Source: Oscillospiraceae bacterium
GTDB taxonomy: Bacteria; Bacillota; Clostridia; UMGS1810
Length of the DNA stretch: 64,000 nucleotides
Reading direction: 5' to 3'
Assembly: GCA_015068975.1 (NCBI GenBank)
Contig: SVJM01000001.1
Span: 62,001 to 126,000 of the forward strand
The notes beneath the pieces were generated by a model, which did no database searches, was not told where the DNA came from, and saw nothing but the letters and a program-made list of their open reading frames with translations. Every line of letters begins with the position of its first letter. Positions within the stretch are counted from its first letter, which is position 1. Positions 1 to 7,863 of the stretch are shown one piece after another. Both the position numbers and the translations under genes were made by a program.

Positions 1-1240
1 TGATTTCTGTTTTTTCTGTTTTACATTCTTCACTGCAGAATACTGCCACAAATCTTCTCATTATTGTGGAGTATACAATGAAGGATTGCTCGTCAAGGTC
101 GGTCTTTTTTGGTATTTTATGTGTAGGGGTAAGAGCCGAGTGGGATTCTATTTTGGAGTCATCGAAGATAGTCTTTTTGAACTTAAATTCCACAGGGTAT
201 CCAAGCCCCTTTACCGCCTGCAAGATATTTTTCACTTTGCCCTGTTCAGCAGTAGCAAGGTATTCCGAGTTGGTTCTTGGATATGTGACATATCCCTTCT
301 CATACAGATCCTGAACGATTTTTAAGCTGTCAGCCATAGACATTTTGTATTTTTTGCCAAGCACATTCTGAAGCTTTGTAAGGGAATAAAGTTTGCCGGG
401 GTTAAGTGTGTCGGTTTTTTTCTTCACCTGAGTTACAATTGCCTGTTGGCTGTTGTATATATTGCATATTTCCTGAGCTTTGTTAAGGTCTTTCTTTTCG
501 AATTTATTTTTTGAATTAAGCTCGATTTTTTCGCCTTTGGTTTCTTCTGTTGACTGGATTGCATAGTAGATATCAGGCACAAAGTTTTTTATTGCCATAT
601 CTCTGTCATAAATCGCCTTGACTATAGGCACAATGACTCTTCCTACTCTTAAGAGTGTACCGGATTTTAGTGTGGCATATCTTGTTAAGTTTACTCCGTA
701 GAGCCAGTCTGCATACATTCTTGCAAAGCCTTCGTTTGCAAGGCACTGGTATTCTGATTCATCCTTCATTTCCGAAAGAGCTTCTCTGATGGTTTCGTTT
801 GTCTGGTCGGGAAGCCACAGACGAAGGAAGGTCTTTTCCTTTTTAAGAGCATTTGACACACAGAGCCTTACGATGATTTCACCTTCTCTGTCCGAGTCGC
901 CTGCGTTGATGATAGCATCCACGTCCTCGCGGTTGCAAAGGGTCTTTATTACATTAAACTGATTTACCACACCCTGATCAACGGATTTGGTTTTTTGGTC
1001 TTTTTTTAGTCCGAATTTGAATTTATCGGGAAAGCATGGGATATTTTCCATAGTCCATCTTCCGCTTCCGTCGGGGGATGGGTTGTATTCTTCAATGTCT
1101 GCAAGGGTAAACAGATGCCCGAAAGCCCATGTGACAATATATCCGTTTCCTTCGAAGTAGCCGTTGGCTCTTTTCATATTACCGATGGCAGAGGTAATAT
1201 TTCTTGCAAGGCTTGGCTTTTCTGCTATGATGAGTTTCAA
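1..1240 (-). CDS. topB: DNA topoisomerase III, partial (C-terminus off the window)
   Basis: Type IA topoisomerase that cuts and reseals single strands to relax or decatenate DNA in the cytoplasm. Translating the minus strand from a TTG at 1238-1240 gives a protein beginning MKLIIAEKPSLARNI, the Toprim N-terminus with its conserved Glu. The acidic Toprim motif AGDSDREGEI follows, and further on the active-site tyrosine motif GYVTYPRTNSEYL. An AGGAGG-type ribosome site lies 8 nt before the TTG, which decides the start. About 413 codons are visible; the remainder of the catalytic region and the C-terminus are cut off by the window edge. It lies 34 nt downstream of cysE on the same strand and is probably co-transcribed with it. 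The family assignment is firm; topoisomerase III is preferred over topoisomerase I from the N-terminal sequence style and the length before TYPRT. Confidence 0.93.
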   Translation of the reverse strand, partial: MKLIIAEKPSLARNITSAIGNMKRANGYFEGNGYIVTWAFGHLFTLADIEEYNPSPDGSGRWTMENIPCFPDKFKFGLKKDQKTKSVDQGVVNQFNVIKTLCNREDVDAIINAGDSDREGEIIVRLCVSNALKKEKTFLRLWLPDQTNETIREALSEMKDESEYQCLANEGFARMYADWLYGVNLTRYATLKSGTLLRVGRVIVPIVKAIYDRDMAIKNFVPDIYYAIQSTEETKGEKIELNSKNKFEKKDLNKAQEICNIYNSQQAIVTQVKKKTDTLNPGKLYSLTKLQNVLGKKYKMSMADSLKIVQDLYEKGYVTYPRTNSEYLATAEQGKVKNILQAVKGLGYPVEFKFKKTIFDDSKIESHSALTPTHKIPKKTDLDEQSFIVYSTIMRRFVAVFCSEECKTEKTEI

Positions 1241-1274
1241 AATAATTACCTCCTTTTAAGAATTTTATACTAAA

Positions 1275-2195
1275 CTATATTTCAAATGTGCTTTTTTCAA
1301 CATCAGAAGGGTTTTTGATGATTAGCTCAGGGCTTTTGATACTTACCTTTGTATGTGGTGGGATTGACTGTGTTATAAATGAGTTACCGCCGATTACCGA
1401 ATGTTCGCCGATGGTTGTCTCACCGCCAAGAATGGTAGCACCTGAATAGATAGTTACGTTATCACAGATGGTAGGATGCCTTTTTACTCCTGAAAGTGCC
1501 TGACCCTTCCTTGTGGAAAGGGCACCCAGAGTAACACCCTGATAGATTTTCACATTGTTTCCTATGTGACAGGTCTCACCTATTACCACTCCTGTGCCAT
1601 GGTCGATGAAGAAGTATTCACCGATTGTTGCACCTGAGTTTATATCGATTCCTGTCTGGGAATGAGCGTATTCTGTCATAATTCTTGGTATGAAGGGTAC
1701 ATTCTTAAGATACAGAATATGAGCTATTCTGTATACATATATGGCAAAGAGACCCGGGTAAGAAAAGATGATTTCTTCCTTGCTTTTTGCTGCAGGGTCC
1801 CCATCAAATCCTGCCTGTACATCCTTTATGAGAAGAGATTGTACTGAAGGAATCTTCTGAAAGAAGCCTGCGGTGATGCACTCTGCATTCATAGAGATTT
1901 CTTCAGGGGTATTTATGTTGTCCCAGTAAGATATTGCAAGTTCTATTTCATTTTTCAGAAGCTGATATACCTTTGTAAGCTTGCTTCCTGCAAAATACTC
2001 CATCATTTCTTCGGAAATCTTTTCTCCGTTGTAATATCCGGGGAACACAACATTCTTAAGCTCCTCAAGGATTTCTATGATGGCGTCTCTTGAAGGGAGA
2101 GTCTTTCCCTCTTTTGAAAGAAGGATTTCGTTTTCCTGATAGTTACTGGTGATTTTTGATACTGTATCTCTGATAATATTGTTTTCTGATATCAT
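1275..2195 (-). CDS. cysE: Serine O-acetyltransferase (CysE/EpsC type)
   Basis: Transfers acetyl from acetyl-CoA to L-serine, giving O-acetylserine for cysteine synthesis. The 306-residue protein has an alpha-helical N-terminal half (about residues 1-170) and a left-handed beta-helix of hexapeptide repeats after it. The signature HGTGVVIGETCHIG lies in the second half, followed by YQGVTLGA and KRHPTI, all typical of serine acetyltransferases. At about 306 residues it matches the longer EpsC/SatA-like branch rather than the roughly 220-residue Bacillus form. The start at 2195 is chosen because GGAGG lies 7 nt upstream; the upstream in-frame ATG at 2237 has no such site. A promoter reading TTGACT-N17-TAAAAT on the minus strand (2282-2310) precedes it. 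It is followed closely by topB. Confidence 0.93.
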   Translation of the reverse strand: MISENNIIRDTVSKITSNYQENEILLSKEGKTLPSRDAIIEILEELKNVVFPGYYNGEKISEEMMEYFAGSKLTKVYQLLKNEIELAISYWDNINTPEEISMNAECITAGFFQKIPSVQSLLIKDVQAGFDGDPAAKSKEEIIFSYPGLFAIYVYRIAHILYLKNVPFIPRIMTEYAHSQTGIDINSGATIGEYFFIDHGTGVVIGETCHIGNNVKIYQGVTLGALSTRKGQALSGVKRHPTICDNVTIYSGATILGGETTIGEHSVIGGNSFITQSIPPHTKVSIKSPELIIKNPSDVEKSTFEI

Positions 2196-2281
2196 ATCCT
2201 GACCTCCGAAAAGTGATTGAAATATATAAATAGACACCTTTAGATTTTATCAAATGGAAATAAATACCCATTATCCATATA

Positions 2282-2310
2282 ATTTTATCATCTATAAGCC
2301 CAAAAGTCAA
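2282..2310 (-). promoter_or_regulatory. Predicted sigma-A promoter for cysE-topB
   Basis: On the minus strand, TTGACT and TAAAAT are separated by 17 nt. It faces away from the rny promoter about 45 nt to the right, so the two operons are divergently transcribed. Confidence 0.6.
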
Positions 2311-2353
2311 ATAATATGAGCCAAATTATGTTGGAAAAATTTGAAATAATCAG

Positions 2354-2382
2354 TTGACATTCTCTGAGTTTTATTATACAAT
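2354..2382 (+). promoter_or_regulatory. Predicted sigma-A promoter for rny
   Basis: TTGACA and TACAAT with a 17-nt spacer. The predicted start near 2389 leaves an untranslated leader of almost 300 nt before rny. That leader holds a small hairpin (GGGG-TTATAT-CCCC near 2566-2580) but no riboswitch I can name. Confidence 0.7.
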
Positions 2383-2683
2383 AAATGAGTATGAGTGGAT
2401 TTGTATGCTATTATACGATACATCGTGCGTTGTCAACGAAAGATTCATTCATTCGTTAATTTTATGTTATAAACTTTCAAAAATGGCGGCTTTAAAAAGC
2501 AACAAGTAAGAAATGACGCAATTTATTTTGCGAAGGAAAGTGTGTTTCAGTTACTTTCCGCAAGGAGGGGTTATATCCCCTATATGAAAAAGGGCAGGAC
2601 TTTTTCAGTTTGTGATTTTTTAAATATTTCGAAAAGGTTGAACCTTTTTTCAAAAAATTATTTTAAGAAAGGGGTTGAGATCT

Positions 2684-4231
2684 TTGCTATTAAGTTTACC
2701 GGTTTCCATATGCATAGCGGTTGCAGCGGCAGTAGTTGCATTTGCTGTAGGTGTGATATATAGAAAAACAATCGCAGAAGCCAAGCTTGGCGGTGCCGAG
2801 CAGAAGGCAAAAGACATTATCGCAGAAGCAGAAAAGCAGGCAGAAACTAAAAAGAAAGAAATTCTTTTGTCAGCTAAGGAAGAAGTTCATAAATCCAGAT
2901 CTGAGCTTGACAGAGAGATAAAAGACAGAAGAGCAGAGATAAATCGTTTAGAAAGACGAATTGAGCAAAAAGAGGCAAATATCGACAAAAAGAGCGATGC
3001 CTTGGACAAAAAAGACGAAAAGCTTAACCAGAAGATGAAAGAGCTTGAAGCCCTTACTCAGAAGACAAATGAGATCAAGGCACAGCAGATAGAAATTCTG
3101 GAGAAGCTCTCAGGACTTACAAGAGAAGAAGCGAAGGAATACCTTTTGCAGAATCTTGAGTCAGAAGTCAGACATGAGTCTGCAATAATGGTAAAAGACA
3201 TTATTGATCAGGCTAAGGATGACGCAGAAAAGAAGGCGAGAGATATCATCGGCTCTGCAATACAGAAATGTGCTGCAGACCATGTGGCAGAAGCCACTGT
3301 ATCGGTTGTTGCCCTTCCAAATGACGAAATGAAGGGTAGAATCATCGGTAGAGAAGGCAGAAATATCAGAACACTTGAAACACTTACAGGAGTTGATCTT
3401 ATCATTGACGATACTCCTGAGGCAGTTGTTCTTTCTGCATTTGATCCTATCAGAAGAGAGATCGCAAGACTCGCACTTGAAAAGCTTATTGTAGACGGAA
3501 GAATCCATCCTACAAGAATCGAAGAAACTGTAGAAAAAGCCAGAAAAGAAGTTGAAAGCATAATAAAACAAGAAGGCGAACAGGCAACATTTGACACAGG
3601 TGTACATGGTTTGCATCCTGAGATTATCCGCCTTTTGGGTAAGCTTAAATACCGTACAAGTTATGGTCAGAATGTACTCAAGCATTCTATCGAAGTCAGC
3701 CAGCTTGCAGGCATTATGGCAGGTGAGATGGGCGTAGACGTAAAGACAGCAAAAAGAGCAGGTTTGCTCCATGATATCGGTAAATCTATGGACCACGAAA
3801 TCGAAGGTTCACACGTGGATATCGGTGTGGATATTGCTAAGAAGCACCGCGAGTCAGAGGAAGTAATCAATGCTATTGCTGCTCATCATGGCGATACAGA
3901 GCCAACAGGGCTTATTTCTTGCATTGTTCAGGCTTGTGATGCAATATCTGCAGCAAGACCGGGCGCAAGAAGAGAAAATCTTGAGACATATATCAAACGT
4001 CTTGAGAAGCTTGAAGAGATTGCCAACTCCTTTGACGGAGTAGAGAAATCCTTTGCTATTCAGGCAGGTAGAGAAGTAAGAATTATGGTTAAGCCTGACA
4101 GCGTGAAGGAAGACGAAACAATCCTTCTTGCAAGAGATATTGTCAAGAGAATTGAAGCAGAGCTTGAATATCCCGGCCAGATCAAGGTCAATGTGATAAG
4201 AGAAACACGTTCTGTTGATTATGCAAAATAA
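2684..4231 (+). CDS. rny: Ribonuclease Y
   Basis: Membrane-anchored endoribonuclease that starts mRNA decay in Firmicutes. The 515-residue protein has one N-terminal membrane segment (about residues 3-24), a long charged coiled coil (about 30-190), a KH RNA-binding domain with the core [12 protein letters not shown], and an HD domain with the metal-binding motif LLHDIGK. Length and order match the family. The start is a TTG at 2684, placed 9 nt after AAAGGGG; another TTG at 2675 would abut the ribosome site and is less likely. It is monocistronic: a strong promoter lies upstream and a T-tailed hairpin directly downstream. Confidence 0.96.
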   Translation: MLLSLPVSICIAVAAAVVAFAVGVIYRKTIAEAKLGGAEQKAKDIIAEAEKQAETKKKEILLSAKEEVHKSRSELDREIKDRRAEINRLERRIEQKEANIDKKSDALDKKDEKLNQKMKELEALTQKTNEIKAQQIEILEKLSGLTREEAKEYLLQNLESEVRHESAIMVKDIIDQAKDDAEKKARDIIGSAIQKCAADHVAEATVSVVALPNDEMKGRIIGREGRNIRTLETLTGVDLIIDDTPEAVVLSAFDPIRREIARLALEKLIVDGRIHPTRIEETVEKARKEVESIIKQEGEQATFDTGVHGLHPEIIRLLGKLKYRTSYGQNVLKHSIEVSQLAGIMAGEMGVDVKTAKRAGLLHDIGKSMDHEIEGSHVDIGVDIAKKHRESEEVINAIAAHHGDTEPTGLISCIVQACDAISAARPGARRENLETYIKRLEKLEEIANSFDGVEKSFAIQAGREVRIMVKPDSVKEDETILLARDIVKRIEAELEYPGQIKVNVIRETRSVDYAK

Positions 4232-4242
4232 GATATATATGA

Positions 4243-4277
4243 TAAGGTGCGAAATATGCTTCGCACCTTATTTTATT
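4243..4277 (+). terminator. Intrinsic terminator of rny
   Basis: Perfect 11-bp stem (4243-4253 with 4260-4270), 6-nt loop, then a T-rich tail. Confidence 0.85.
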
Positions 4278-4330
4278 TGAAAAAGTGTTAAAAAAAGTAA
4301 AAAACAGAAGAAAAAACGCAATTTTGTTTA

Positions 4331-4359
4331 TTGACTTTGAATGTCATTTATAATAAGAT
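4331..4359 (+). promoter_or_regulatory. Predicted sigma-A promoter for the yitT-like gene
   Basis: TTGACT and TAAGAT with a 17-nt spacer, about 30 nt upstream of the chosen start codon. Confidence 0.65.
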
Positions 4360-4390
4360 TTGTATAGAATTTATACAAAGGGTGAAAAGA

Positions 4391-5269
4391 ATGAGCGAAA
4401 ACAATCAGAAATCTCCTGCAAAGAAGTTTTTTTATGAGCTGTTTTTTATGACACTGGGAACAGTGCTTATGGCGATAGGTATATATTTCTTCAAGTTTCC
4501 AAACAATTTCTCCACAGGTGGAGTAAGTGGTATTTCGGTTATATTAAGCGGTATCTTTCCTGAGTTTTCTTCGGGATTTCTTATGATGGCAATAAATGTG
4601 GTTCTTTTGGTGTTTGGATTTATTTTTGTTGGCAATGGATTCGGGCTTAAGACTGTATATTGCAGTTTGCTTTTGTCCTTTCTTACATATGGACTGGAGT
4701 TTCTTATACCACTTAGTGCACCTATTACAGATGAGCCCTTACTGGAGTTGGTGTTTGCCATATTCTTTCCTGCAGTGGGATCGGCACTTCTTTTCAATCT
4801 TGATGCATCCACAGGCGGTACAGATATTGTGGCTATGATTATCAGGAAACATTCGGACATGAATATATCCAAGGCTCTTATGGTGTCAGATGTGCTTATT
4901 GTAATGGCAACAGTCTTTGTGTTTGGTATCAAAACCTGGCTTTTCTGTGTGCTTGGATTTGCGGCAAAGGTGTTTGTGATGGATAGTGTAATAGAAAGCC
5001 TCAATACATCCAAATACTTCACAATTATCACTGATAAGCCTGATGAGATAAATGATTTTATCACAGTGAACCTTCACAGAGGTGCTACTATGAGTAAGTC
5101 ATATATAGGATCATATTCACATGAAACTAAGTGTGTGCTTCTTACTGTGGTGGCAAGAAGTCAGGCGGTGTATTTGCGGAAAAAGGTGAAGGAAATTGAT
5201 CCTCATGCTTTTGTTATAATAACAAATACGGGAGATATAATTGGGAAGGGTTTCCGTGAATACCTCTGA
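4391..5269 (+). CDS. YitT family membrane protein
   Basis: Integral membrane protein of unknown transport role, widespread in Firmicutes. The 292-residue protein opens with a short polar segment, then about five hydrophobic helices carrying the family's glycine-rich pattern (FSTGGVSGIS, later DASTGGTDIVA). The soluble C-terminal part (about 215-292) fits DUF2179, a small ACT-like domain ending in GDIIGKGF. The start at 4391 (MSENN) is preferred over an in-frame TTG at 4331 because that TTG is part of the -35 box, and AAAGGGTG lies 6-7 nt before 4391. No obvious functional neighbour; it seems to be transcribed alone. Confidence 0.88.
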   Translation: MSENNQKSPAKKFFYELFFMTLGTVLMAIGIYFFKFPNNFSTGGVSGISVILSGIFPEFSSGFLMMAINVVLLVFGFIFVGNGFGLKTVYCSLLLSFLTYGLEFLIPLSAPITDEPLLELVFAIFFPAVGSALLFNLDASTGGTDIVAMIIRKHSDMNISKALMVSDVLIVMATVFVFGIKTWLFCVLGFAAKVFVMDSVIESLNTSKYFTIITDKPDEINDFITVNLHRGATMSKSYIGSYSHETKCVLLTVVARSQAVYLRKKVKEIDPHAFVIITNTGDIIGKGFREYL

Positions 5270-5355
5270 TACGGGCAAAATCTCCCCGAAACGCAAAACG
5301 GGACAAAAAAATATTATATAGCAATCAAAGAAATTGAGAGAAGATATTTTAATGT

Positions 5356-5385
5356 AGAAAAACACCTTTTTGGGTGTTTTTCTTT
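5356..5385 (+). terminator. Terminator hairpin at the head of a composite repeat
   Basis: 11-bp stem AGAAAAACACC with GGTGTTTTTCT and a T-rich tail. It is followed about 20 nt later by a nested-hairpin repeat, an arrangement also seen after ybaB, frr and the 820-residue protein gene. Confidence 0.7.
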
Positions 5386-5405
5386 GTTTATATTCCGTTT
5401 TGCTA

Positions 5406-5460
5406 CAATCAAACAGAACCTCTCGGAGTATCACATACACCTTCGGATTCTGCTTGATTG
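5406..5460. repeat. Nested-hairpin dispersed repeat, copy 1
   Basis: Outer arms 5406-5418 and 5448-5460 pair with one wobble. Inside sits the small palindrome GTAT-CAC-ATAC (5428-5438) between CTCGG and CTTCGG. The same plan recurs at five other loci in this window. Confidence 0.75.
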
Positions 5461-5773
5461 TTTCAGGAAGATTTTGCACCCTATCAGAATTGTTCTCTTG
5501 ATTTGTTTTTAACAAACATTCGCCTGCGCAGTATCACATACAGCTTTGGCTCTGTTTGTCCGTCCCAAAGCTTTTTTCCTATCTCCTACAAAACGGATTC
5601 TGCTTGATTGTTTCAGGAAGATTTTGCACCCTATCAGAATTGTTCTCTTGATTTGTTTTTAACAAACATTCGCCTGCGCAGTATCACATACAGCTTTGGC
5701 TTTGTTTGTCCGTTCCAAAGCTTTTTTCCTATCTCCTGCAAAAGGGCTTCTGTTTGATTGTTTCAGGGGATTT
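5444..5773. repeat. Tandem direct repeat, 150-bp period, about 2.2 copies
   Basis: Positions 5444-5593 and 5594-5743 are nearly identical with an exact 150-nt offset, and a third partial copy runs to about 5773. Each full unit contains a nested-hairpin repeat (5511-5561 and 5661-5711) with ACAAACA and TGTTTGT arms around GTAT-CAC-ATAC. The stretch lies between yitT and the next operon, with no plausible gene. Confidence 0.9.
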
Positions 5774-5797
5774 TGAGCTTTATCATAAATTAATCTA

Positions 5798-5826
5798 TTG
5801 TTTTTTGGATTAAAGTGTGTTATTAT
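5798..5826 (+). promoter_or_regulatory. Predicted promoter for the dacA-like/walRK operon
   Basis: TTGTTT and TATTAT with a 17-nt spacer, about 35 nt upstream of the first gene. Confidence 0.5.
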
Positions 5827-5866
5827 AGAATAGATGTATTATATTCAATGAAAGGATGTGACGGAA

Positions 5867-7123
5867 ATGAAGATATCAATGAGAATTACAGCGGTTATTC
5901 TGACCATTGTGCTAAGTATCAGTGGACTTATTATGACATCTTTTGCAGCGATGCCTGAAATTCATTCTCCATCAGCTATCCTTACAGATTTAAACAGTGA
6001 CGAGATTCTTTATCAGAAGGGTGCATACAAGGAGGTCTTACCTTCTGTATCAACCAGATTTATGGCTATATATACTGCTATCAATGCCGATTGTGAGCAA
6101 AATGTTGCTGTCAGACAGGAGTGGCTTGATTCTCTTACAAACGACAGGCCACGAATGGGAATAGTTGCAGGAGAGGAATTTGCGCTTAAAGATCTTATCA
6201 GAGGTGTTTATCTGTCGGATAATTATGATATTTATCTGTGTCTGGCAAATCACGTAGGCTCATCAGAGAAGGGCTTTGTGAATATGATGAATACAAATGC
6301 AAAAAAGCTGGGAATGGTAAATACTCATTATGAAACCATATCAGGATATGAAGAGGGCAAGGAATATACCACACCTTATGATGTGCATCTTCTTATAAAA
6401 GCCTTAAGCAAAAACGCCCTGTTCAAAGAGATTACAAAAGATGTTTCTTATACCTTCAAGCCAAATAAAAAAAGAAAAGAACCGGTGGAAATCAGACAAA
6501 AGCTTAATATAAATGATCCTCAGAGCCAATGGTACATATCCGGAAGTAAACTTGCAAAGGAAGATTCATACAAGAAACTTGGACACAGTATAGTATTTTC
6601 GGTGTTAAGGGACAACAGAGAGATACTGTGGGTATCCTTTGGCAGTGAATCTACCGACATATGCGCCACACAGGCGGGAGAAGCAACAGAATTTGCTTTT
6701 TCTGATTACAAAAGGGTAATATACACAAAAGAAGAGATCAAAAAGCTTTATAAAGGAGAAAAAAATCTCTACATCGAGCCCACAGCAGACATATATGTGA
6801 CAGTGCCTTCCGATGTGGAAAAGGCATCCCTGATTGCCACTGTAAAAGAAGAAGACCGCATAGCAACCTTCAAGGTGGTGGGCAACGGAGTAAGCTTTGA
6901 AAAAGAAGTTTCAAAGGTAAAGGCATCCGGCATAAGGTTTATATGGGAGGGTATTCTTAAGATAATCCGATGGATACTTGCAGGAATAATCCTTTTGATA
7001 GTGACAATATGTATTTTGTATATTCCGGTGTCTGTAATTTCTGCAAGAAAGGCAAAAAGACTTAAAGAAAAAAAGGAAGAAAAAGTACGCAGACTTAAAG
7101 AAAAAATGAAGGAAAATGAATAA
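5867..7123 (+). CDS. DacA-like (peptidase S11) protein with degenerate active site
   Basis: Resembles D-alanyl-D-alanine carboxypeptidases, which trim peptidoglycan stem peptides outside the membrane. The 418-residue protein has a signal peptide (about 1-29), an S11-like domain (about 33-270), an extra domain, one membrane helix near residues 368-390 and a Lys/Arg-rich cytoplasmic tail. The SxN motif is present (S117-D-N119) and the stretch around GMVNTHYE is typical. The SxxK nucleophile motif is not: the family pattern P-A-S-x-T-K reads P-S-V-S-T-R at 59-64, so Ser and Lys align with Val and Arg. The KTG motif reads K-L-A. It is probably a non-catalytic, binding or sensory homologue. Start 5867 is set 11 nt after AAAGG; a GTG at 5858 is possible. 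It directly precedes walR. Confidence 0.8.
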   Translation: MKISMRITAVILTIVLSISGLIMTSFAAMPEIHSPSAILTDLNSDEILYQKGAYKEVLPSVSTRFMAIYTAINADCEQNVAVRQEWLDSLTNDRPRMGIVAGEEFALKDLIRGVYLSDNYDIYLCLANHVGSSEKGFVNMMNTNAKKLGMVNTHYETISGYEEGKEYTTPYDVHLLIKALSKNALFKEITKDVSYTFKPNKKRKEPVEIRQKLNINDPQSQWYISGSKLAKEDSYKKLGHSIVFSVLRDNREILWVSFGSESTDICATQAGEATEFAFSDYKRVIYTKEEIKKLYKGEKNLYIEPTADIYVTVPSDVEKASLIATVKEEDRIATFKVVGNGVSFEKEVSKVKASGIRFIWEGILKIIRWILAGIILLIVTICILYIPVSVISARKAKRLKEKKEEKVRRLKEKMKENE

Positions 7124-7137
7124 ATTACGGAGGAAAA

Positions 7138-7830
7138 ATGATGGAAAATTTGATTTTGGTTGTAGATGACGAAAAGCCTATAGTTGACATTCTTAAGCTT
7201 AATCTTACAAAGAGTGGTTACAAGGTAGTGGAAGCATATGATGGAGAGGAAGCGGTGGAAAAAGCCAAATCCTGTGACCCCGATCTTATTTTGCTTGATG
7301 TAATGCTTCCTAAGATGGACGGATTTGGCGTGTGCAAAAAGATCCGTGAGACCTCTTCCACACCGATAATTATGCTTACAGCACGTGAGGATGAAGTGGA
7401 TAAGGTGTTGGGACTTGAGCTTGGTGCAGATGACTATATGACCAAGCCCTTCAGCTTAAGAGAGCTTCTTGCAAGAGTTAAGGCAAACTTAAGAAGAACA
7501 GTGATTGCAGTCAGCGACAGCAATCAGTCTGATGTTATGGAGTTTGGCTCCATAAAGATCATCCCCGAAAAATACGAGGTTACAAAAAACGGCAAGGTAA
7601 TCGAGCTTACATTCAGAGAGTTTGAGCTTCTTAAATTCCTTGCTATGCAAAAGGGCAAGATTTTTTCAAGAGAATCACTTCTCAATAAGGTCTGGGATTA
7701 TGAATTCTACGGTGATGTAAGAACAGTAGACGTTACTGTAAGAAGACTCAGAGAAAAAATCGAAGACAATCCAAGTGAGCCTCAGTATATTATGACCAAA
7801 AGAGGCGTGGGTTACTATTTTCATGACTAA
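7138..7830 (+). CDS. walR: Response regulator WalR (OmpR family)
   Basis: DNA-binding response regulator of the essential cell-wall two-component system. The 230-residue protein has a receiver domain (about 5-118) with phosphoacceptor Asp54 in LLDVML, acidic pair D10-D11 and Lys in DDYMTKPF, then an OmpR-type winged helix (about 135-230) with the family ending RGVGYYF. GGAGG lies just upstream; ATG at 7138 or 7141 could serve. Identity as WalR rather than PhoP-type is inferred from the adjacent multi-domain WalK-like kinase and from YycH and YycI further on. The gene before it is a DacA-like wall protein, in keeping with peptidoglycan control. Confidence 0.88.
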   Translation: MMENLILVVDDEKPIVDILKLNLTKSGYKVVEAYDGEEAVEKAKSCDPDLILLDVMLPKMDGFGVCKKIRETSSTPIIMLTAREDEVDKVLGLELGADDYMTKPFSLRELLARVKANLRRTVIAVSDSNQSDVMEFGSIKIIPEKYEVTKNGKVIELTFREFELLKFLAMQKGKIFSRESLLNKVWDYEFYGDVRTVDVTVRRLREKIEDNPSEPQYIMTKRGVGYYFHD

Positions 7831-7863
7831 TCTGATATATTGATTATATTGGGGGACATTCAG

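Noticed and set aside
2542-2763. 73-residue plus-strand frame upstream of rny
   Set aside because: It overlaps rny out of frame within its leader and has no ribosome site or recognisable content.
3161-3796. 211-residue minus-strand frame opposite rny
   Set aside because: Cys/Phe-rich shadow of the conserved rny coding strand, without a ribosome site.
5444-5773. Regular repeats that could suggest a CRISPR array
   Set aside because: Units are 150 bp tandem copies without alternating unique spacers, and no cas gene is near.
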